DNA of 11,599 nucleotides, from NCBI GenBank assembly GCA_015679605.1, contig JAAAVE010000553.1:217-11815 (forward strand), in the 5' to 3' direction. Position numbers and translations under genes: made by a program. The DNA comes from Podila epigama (Eukaryota; Mortierellomycota; Mortierellomycetes; Mortierellales; Mortierellaceae). Shown piece after piece: positions 7,685-11,599 of this stretch (position 1 is the first letter of the stretch; every line of letters starts with the position of its first letter). The notes under the pieces were generated by a model that saw nothing but the letters and a program-made list of their open reading frames with translations, did no database searches and was not told the DNA's origin.

Positions 7685-8797
7685 TCAGCCGTTTTCGTCC
7701 ATCCCCCAATCCCCCAAAGGGATCTCCACTTGTCTCCTTGATCCAATGTGTGCATGTCTCTCTTTTTCTCTCGTCTTCTTTATACCCCTGTTGCCGTTGT
7801 CATTGTTCTGTTGGACTTTCTCCTTGTCCGTTTCATTGACATGAGCAAAAGTCCAGAGTATGAAGTTGTGCTTACCTTGCGAGCCAATGATCGGTTCTTG
7901 ATATTGAAACTGGATTGATTTTGTCAAAGACCCATTAGACGATTGGTGGCGGAGAGGCTTTGGTGAATTCGAGAGCCGAGCTCCAGTTCCATAAGTGGGC
8001 GCCAAGTCAATGGCCGGCGTAGGCTGGAGAATCAGGTTGGGCGCAGGCGAGTAGTGTGACGAGTTTAGTATGTCCAGCTCGGACAACGACGCGCTCGGTT
8101 TAGACATTGTGAACGACTTTCGACCTTGGAGGGGTGATTTTAAAATAGCCACTGCAGAGGGTGACCATGCTGCCGAGTAAGGGTTAGCTGATACGGCTCG
8201 TGGTCTGGAAGGCGGTGTGTGTCTTGGTGTAGATGGTGTGCGGGCATCTCGTGTTGACGTTCTAGATGGTGTGGGTGTTGTTGGTGTCGGTAATGCAGTC
8301 GTTGGTGGTGTTGCTGTTGTTGTTGATGTGGTTTGTGCAGTCGTGGATGATGCCATAGCAGCACCAGTTGCGGAAGGGTTCAATGAGGATGATGAGGGTG
8401 GTGTAGTTGACAGTGGCGCTGTCGATGCAGGACTCGTGGTGGATCGATCCTTAAAGGATTGAAAGGCCTTGTTCATCTTGAACCGACTACTGCGCTTCAT
8501 TTTATGGTGGGTAACAGGAGGAGTCACGTTCATTGTTGAGGGTGAGGGTGAGGATGACGGAGTCGACGAGTAGACAGTGCCAGTGTTTGTACCAGATGAC
8601 GATATCGTGCGAGTGGTGGCCATTGTGCCAGAGGTGCCCGCAGTAGACAGCGTCAGTGAACCAGAGGAAGGCAGAGACGGAGTTGGAGTGGTGGGCGAAG
8701 TTGTGTTGGAAGACGATGACTTTCGATGGAGAGAGAAGGCGTGCTTGGCTTTTAGGAAGAGAGCCGAGGTCTGTATTTTGAGGGGCAGGTGACCCAT
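7685..8797 (-). CDS. Ser/Thr/Pro-rich basic hypothetical protein (370 aa unspliced, 321 aa if an intron is removed)
   Basis: The start at 8797 has a good fungal context (TAAAATGG). I do not recognise the product. Residues 1-27 are basic and partly hydrophobic (MGHLPLKIQTSALFLKAKHA onward), and a similar basic patch lies at about 99-118 (KMKRSSRFKMNKAFQSF). Residues 28-96 and 118-195 are Ser/Thr/Pro-rich with many S/T-P sites, typical of a disordered target of proline-directed kinases. Residues 197-307 are less repetitive and may be the conserved part (SANPYSAAWSPSAVAILKSP, then SLSELDILNSSHYSP and KSIQFQYQEPIIGSQ). A strong donor CAAG|GTAAGC at 7875 suggests an intron. An acceptor at 7730-7729 keeps the frame and gives the tail VEIPLGDWGMDENG; an acceptor at 7809-7808 would stop two codons later. 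The C-terminus is therefore uncertain. No enzyme motif or membrane segment was seen. Confidence 0.72.
   Translation of the reverse strand: MGHLPLKIQTSALFLKAKHAFSLHRKSSSSNTTSPTTPTPSLPSSGSLTLSTAGTSGTMATTRTISSSGTNTGTVYSSTPSSSPSPSTMNVTPPVTHHKMKRSSRFKMNKAFQSFKDRSTTSPASTAPLSTTPPSSSSLNPSATGAAMASSTTAQTTSTTTATPPTTALPTPTTPTPSRTSTRDARTPSTPRHTPPSRPRAVSANPYSAAWSPSAVAILKSPLQGRKSFTMSKPSASLSELDILNSSHYSPAPNLILQPTPAIDLAPTYGTGARLSNSPKPLRHQSSNGSLTKSIQFQYQEPIIGSQGKHNFILWTFAHVNETDKEKVQQNNDNGNRGIKKTREKERHAHIGSRRQVEIPLGDWGMDENG
7729..7875 (-). other. Candidate in-frame intron (or retained segment) in the Ser/Thr-rich gene
   Basis: The donor GTAAGC at 7875-7870 is strong. The acceptor GACAAG at 7734-7729 is poor in pyrimidines and lacks an obvious branch site. 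The length is 147 nt, a multiple of three with no stop, so both spliced and unspliced mRNAs would be translated to the same end. A shorter 68-nt alternative ends at 7808. Confidence 0.4.
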
Positions 8798-9800
8798 TTT
8801 AGATGAGATGCAGGGATATGGGAGAGTTTGTCAGTGGACCAGTCAGTTTGTTGATTAGTCCAAACAAAAAGTAAATGAGTGGATATTATGTGAGTTAGAA
8901 GTGGATGAGTGGGTGTTGCTTGCAGTCAAAAAGAGAAGTAAGAGGCTGGTCAATGTGCAAGGAAGAGACAGATAGATGGATTGATTGATTGATTGTGAGT
9001 GTGTGTGAGTGTGTTGTGAGTGAAGGAAAGAGAGAGAGAGAGAGGAATGTTTGCGTGGATGTGTGTCCGAGTTGAAGCGAGTTTAAGAGAGAGAGAGAGT
9101 AGGTTCGTGCGTGGGTGAGTGTGCGCGTGAATATCAATCATCAGGCACAGGAACCGGAGAATCTTCTAAAGTTGTTTGCTATTGCTCAGTCTCTTTTTTT
9201 TGTATCGATGAATGAGAAGGCGTGTGATGTTTCGTGGTCGTGTGAGGTGCATGCAAAAGCAGGGTGTGTGTTCAATTGACCATTGGATGGGAGAAGATAG
9301 AAAGTTGAGAAACAAAGAAGCAGACCAAAGAGGATGAGAACAAGAAGAACAGGAAAAAAAAAGAGAACAGTACAAAAAGAAGAAAAAGAAAAAAGGGTCG
9401 TCTGACAATGTGCATTGGTCATGATCGGGAGACACATGCCGATGGATACAAAAGGATGGCGCTGAGCTCTGCTCTTCTTCTACATAACAGATACAGACGC
9501 ACACCCAACACATGGAGACAGACGGGAACGGACATTGCCAAAGAGGAAAGACAATGCCAAAGTATAGGAATCCGGGAAGAGGGAATCAGCGTCCCATTTT
9601 GCGATGCATTTTGTGTTTTGGAATTGGTTGTTTAGACAAAATAGAAAATAAGCGTTCTTGCTCGTCAAAGAAGAGAGAAGGTGTATATGTGTGTGAGCGA
9701 ATGAAGAGTGAGAAGGAAGAAAAAAAGGCGGGAGGTGTGGAATGGCAAGAGATGATTCCAAAGTGACCATGGATGTGGCAGCCAATGCCATGTTTCAATT
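8798..9800 (-). promoter_or_regulatory. Long leader and promoter region of the Ser/Thr-rich gene
   Basis: No gene is supported here. The plus strand is purine-rich, so the sense strand of the minus-strand gene is CT- and CA-rich, as is common in fungal leaders. It contains (ATTG)4 near 8980-8995, GA repeats near 9029-9043 and 9088-9099, and an A/G-rich block at 9340-9395. The open frames on either strand have simple-sequence composition (runs of Ser-Leu, Thr-His or Lys-Glu) and no recognisable domain. Confidence 0.45.
9029..9099. repeat. Two GA/TC dinucleotide repeats
   Basis: Runs of about seven GA units at 9029-9043 and six at 9088-9099 are separated by GT-rich sequence. They sit about 230-300 nt upstream of the ATG at 8797 on the minus strand, where they read as CT repeats. 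Confidence 0.8.
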
Positions 9801-10526
9801 ATATTATATTTTTTTTTGAGCAGGAAAGAAAGAGTATGAATCAGAGCAAGAGTGTTTGCGATTAGAGCGTTGATGTCCCTTTCATAGCACCAGATTAGAT
9901 TGGATGTGAGGGTGAGAATGAAGCAAAGTAAATGTTGATGTGATCCAATGCAAGAAACCAAATTGGTACTGAACAGGTTATATTGAGAGCAGTGTGTGGC
10001 TGGCATATGTGTACTTTTTTTTAAAAAAAAGAGACATGGATGTCCAAAAGTGGGAATCCAGGTTGGAGGTTGAGAGCGTACCGTCGTTGACTGGACCATG
10101 GGATATGAATGTGTAGGTAGGGAGGTGAGATTTTGAGAGAACAATATGTAATGTGTATGTTGAGGGGTGAGGTGAGGAGGATGGTGAACGGACAAGGGTG
10201 GATGTCAATGTATGTGTGACCGAGTGAGTAAATGGTGTGAGTGTGTGTGTGTGATATGGATGGAGCAAGAAGATGAAAATGATAAAGTATGTGGAGAAGA
10301 AAGGGATGATCATTTTTTCCTTGCACTTTCCTCTTCCCCCACACACCCCTGGGGCTTGTTAGAAACAACCAAAAAAAAAAAAATAGTGGCGTTTATTTCT
10401 CTTTTGGAATGAGAGATGGTCGTGTGCCCTTCTTTTCTTCTTTTCTTGGCAATAATATCGAATAACATCGATCATCTGCAATTGGCCCGTCCGTCCGTGG
10501 ATGATCTTCTTGATTCGCACTGGCGC

Positions 10527-10587
10527 CATTCATACGTACGTACTCTGAATATCCAGAGACACATACCGCACTGTGTACGTGTGAATG
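10527..10587. repeat. Imperfect 13-bp inverted repeat with a nested near-palindrome
   Basis: CATTCATACGTAC at 10527-10539 pairs with GTACGTGTGAATG at 10575-10587, with one mismatch (a G-T wobble in RNA). The 35-bp spacer contains TCTGAATATCCAGA, itself nearly palindromic. It could form a hairpin or bind a dimeric protein; no gene is attached to it. Confidence 0.6.
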
Positions 10588-10612
10588 ACCTTGACTGAAC
10601 TGATAATCAAGG

Positions 10613-10618
10613 CACGTG
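10613..10618. promoter_or_regulatory. CACGTG E-box
   Basis: A perfect palindromic E-box, the binding site known for bHLH factors such as Cbf1 and Pho4 in yeasts. It lies about 890 bp upstream of the plus-strand start at 11507 and 1.8 kb from the minus-strand start at 8797. A single 6-mer can occur by chance. Confidence 0.3.
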
Positions 10619-10624
10619 TTGTCT

Positions 10625-10695
10625 TGCTGCTGGTACTGGTCCTGGTACTTGGTAACACTGGTGCTGGTTTTGATTCAGGTGCTGGTATTTTGGAA
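10625..10695. repeat. Degenerate CTGGTRCTGGT repeat
   Basis: Repeated CTGGTACTGGT-, CTGGTACTTGGT- and GTGCTGGT-like units. Read on the minus strand they give Pro-Ala/Ser-rich codons (KIPAPESKPAPVLPS), but the frame is only 68 codons long and shows no domain, so I treat it as a repeat and not a gene. Confidence 0.5.
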
Positions 10696-10810
10696 TAAAA
10701 GCAATCATGCATCATATCGTGTTGATGTCGTTCCACGCGAAAGAGAAAAGTCTTGTGATTGAGTAGCCATGATCGTTGAGCTTTAGAGTTGTTGTAGAAG
10801 CAACTGTTCC

Positions 10811-10828
10811 TTCAGACACTTCAGACAC
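10811..10828. repeat. Tandem duplication of a 9-mer
   Basis: TTCAGACAC occurs twice head-to-tail (10811-10819 and 10820-10828). It may be a paired binding site or a replication-slippage product. Confidence 0.7.
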
Positions 10829-11135
10829 GGAAAGGTTTTGCCTCTGTTCCACTATTTAAAAATATATTATTTGAACAGGCAACCCCGCTATCCACCGTCG
10901 TGTGTTGTTGGAACGAACAGACGATGAATAAAAATGTCGCCCCATGGTGCAACTTTTGTTCGTAGTCTAGTGGGCTGCGGCTGTGGCTGTAGCCACTTTA
11001 TGAAGTAAAGGAGAAGGAGGAGAGAAGGGGGACTCTTGGTTTGTACGTTTGTACGCATTGCATGACAAACAAAAACACTCTGTTCTGTCTGTGTTGGACA
11101 AGACGAGGGTGGTTGGTGATTTCATTTTGATTTTT

Positions 11136-11506
11136 GTGAGTGTTGTCTAACTTTCTTTTCTATTTTTTCTTTTTCGGCTGTTGACATCTTTTTTTATTTT
11201 TCTTCTTTCTTTCATCTTTTGTAACCCCACCGCAGCCATCCTTCTCCTCCATCCCCACCAACATCTTCAATCACTTTCATCCAACTCAACTACATTTCCA
11301 CTCTCTTTCTTTCGCCTCAAGGTACAACCACCAGTGACACCCTCTCGCTACTCGACACCTTCATCATCATCTTCACACTATCCACACCTAGACGTTATCA
11401 CTTATTGGTGGCACGCTAGCATTAACCAAAATGGCATGCACAAATGTTCTCATCCTCAACTCCATCATCACTCCCTATTTATCATCTTAGAGACATTTGA
11501 TCCATC
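11136..11506 (+). promoter_or_regulatory. Pyrimidine-rich leader of the plus-strand gene at the right end, with possible leader introns
   Basis: The plus strand changes here from purine-rich to pyrimidine-rich, as expected for a fungal leader ahead of the ATG at 11507. Two leader introns are conceivable. One runs 11136-11235 (GTGAGT...CACCGCAG, though the CTAAC at 11147 is too close to the donor to serve). The other runs 11322-11490 (AAG|GTACAA...ATCTTAG). Neither can be confirmed without transcripts. An open frame of 109 codons at 11181-11510 is Ser/His/Pro-rich simple sequence and is not called. Confidence 0.4.
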
Positions 11507-11599
11507 ATGAGCGGAAGAGATCGTTTGGCTGACTTCCAGGTGCGCCTTTTTTGTCTTCATCTGTAATTTGCATGTTCCGTTATGATCTTTTTTTTTTTT
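11507..11599 (+). CDS. First exon of a plus-strand gene, possibly a syntaxin-type SNARE (partial)
   Basis: The ATG at 11507 opens an 11-codon exon reading MSGRDRLADFQ, ending at 11539 with the donor CAG|GTGCGC. The rest of the window (11540-11599) is T-rich intron, and the frame itself would soon be lost without splicing. The RDRLxDF/L pattern directly after the start resembles the N-terminus of plasma-membrane syntaxins, and a very short first exon is common in fungi. That family call rests on about seven residues and is a suggestion only. The donor departs from the GTAAG/GTATG form used by most introns in this window. The ATG follows a long CT-rich leader, which supports a real start. Confidence 0.42.

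Larger units (their letters stand above)
9801..11135. other. Gene-free stretch with simple repeats and scattered short motifs
   Basis: I see no supportable coding region, tRNA or rRNA. The frames at 9665-10195 and 9978-10368 on the minus strand are His/Thr/Ser/Phe-rich translations of CA/CT-rich DNA and lack domains. Visible elements are an STRE-like CCCCT within CCCCTGGGG (10346-10354), an A-rich run at 10371-10382, an imperfect inverted repeat at 10527-10587, CACGTG at 10613-10618, degenerate CTGGT repeats at 10625-10695, a tandem 9-mer at 10811-10828 and an AT-rich TATTTAAAAATATATTATT at 10853-10871. It separates two divergent genes. Confidence 0.4.

Noticed and set aside
9665-10195. Minus-strand frame of 176 codons in the gene-free interval
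   Set aside because: It is long but of simple composition (Thr, His, Ser, Leu, Phe from CA/CT-rich DNA), with no domain and no codon pattern like the real genes.
10980-10996. Short perfect hairpin GTGGCT-GT-AGCCAC, considered as part of a tRNA or structured RNA
   Set aside because: The stem is only 6 bp with a 2-nt loop. No A-box or B-box promoter or cloverleaf surrounds it, and it arises from a GGCTGY tandem repeat.

Overview
The window looks like nuclear DNA of an early-diverging filamentous fungus, most likely Mucoromycota (Mucorales- or Mortierella-like). This placement is inferred from gene style, not from a marker gene. The evidence is: genes interrupted by short GT-AG introns (94-147 nt) with CTRAC/CTAAC-type branch sites; coding sequence full of Asn, Gln, Ser and Asp homopolymer runs; T-rich and CT-rich leaders; no bacterial operon signals; and a metazoan-style beta-TrCP-like F-box/WD40 gene. 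No mobile element, CRISPR array, rRNA or tRNA was seen.

Layout from left to right. (1) Positions 1-73 hold a weak hint of a minus-strand gene running off the left edge. (2) Positions 303-4345 (+) hold a two-exon gene for a 1303-residue, largely disordered low-complexity protein. The intron at 427-557 is supported because splicing joins a short ATG-led exon exactly in frame with the long open frame. (3) Positions 4578-5370 (-) hold a four-exon gene for a 142-residue acidic protein. It converges on gene 1 with only 232 bp between the stop codons. (4) Positions 5680-7182 (-) hold a two-exon gene for a 460-residue F-box protein with seven WD40 repeats, closest in pattern to beta-TrCP (FBXW1/FBXW11), the substrate receptor of an SCF ubiquitin ligase. 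(5) Positions 7685-8797 (-) hold a gene for a Ser/Thr/Pro-rich basic protein of 370 residues, or 321 if an in-frame intron is removed. (6) Positions 8798-11506 are a 2.7-kb stretch with no gene I can support. It is purine-biased on the plus strand and rich in simple repeats. (7) At 11507 a plus-strand gene begins with an 11-residue first exon (MSGRDRLADFQ), possibly a syntaxin-type SNARE, and leaves the window inside its first intron.

The three minus-strand genes are head-to-tail but have separate promoters and introns, so they are neighbours, not an operon. Two of them carry an A17/T17 tract at nearly the same distance upstream of the start codon. The one functional link I can suggest is speculative: gene 1 carries three [D/E]-S-G-x-D-S motifs, one of which (DSGNDS) fits the DSGxxS phosphodegron read by beta-TrCP, and a beta-TrCP-like receptor lies about 1.3 kb away. 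I see no convincing evidence of a new multi-gene system.
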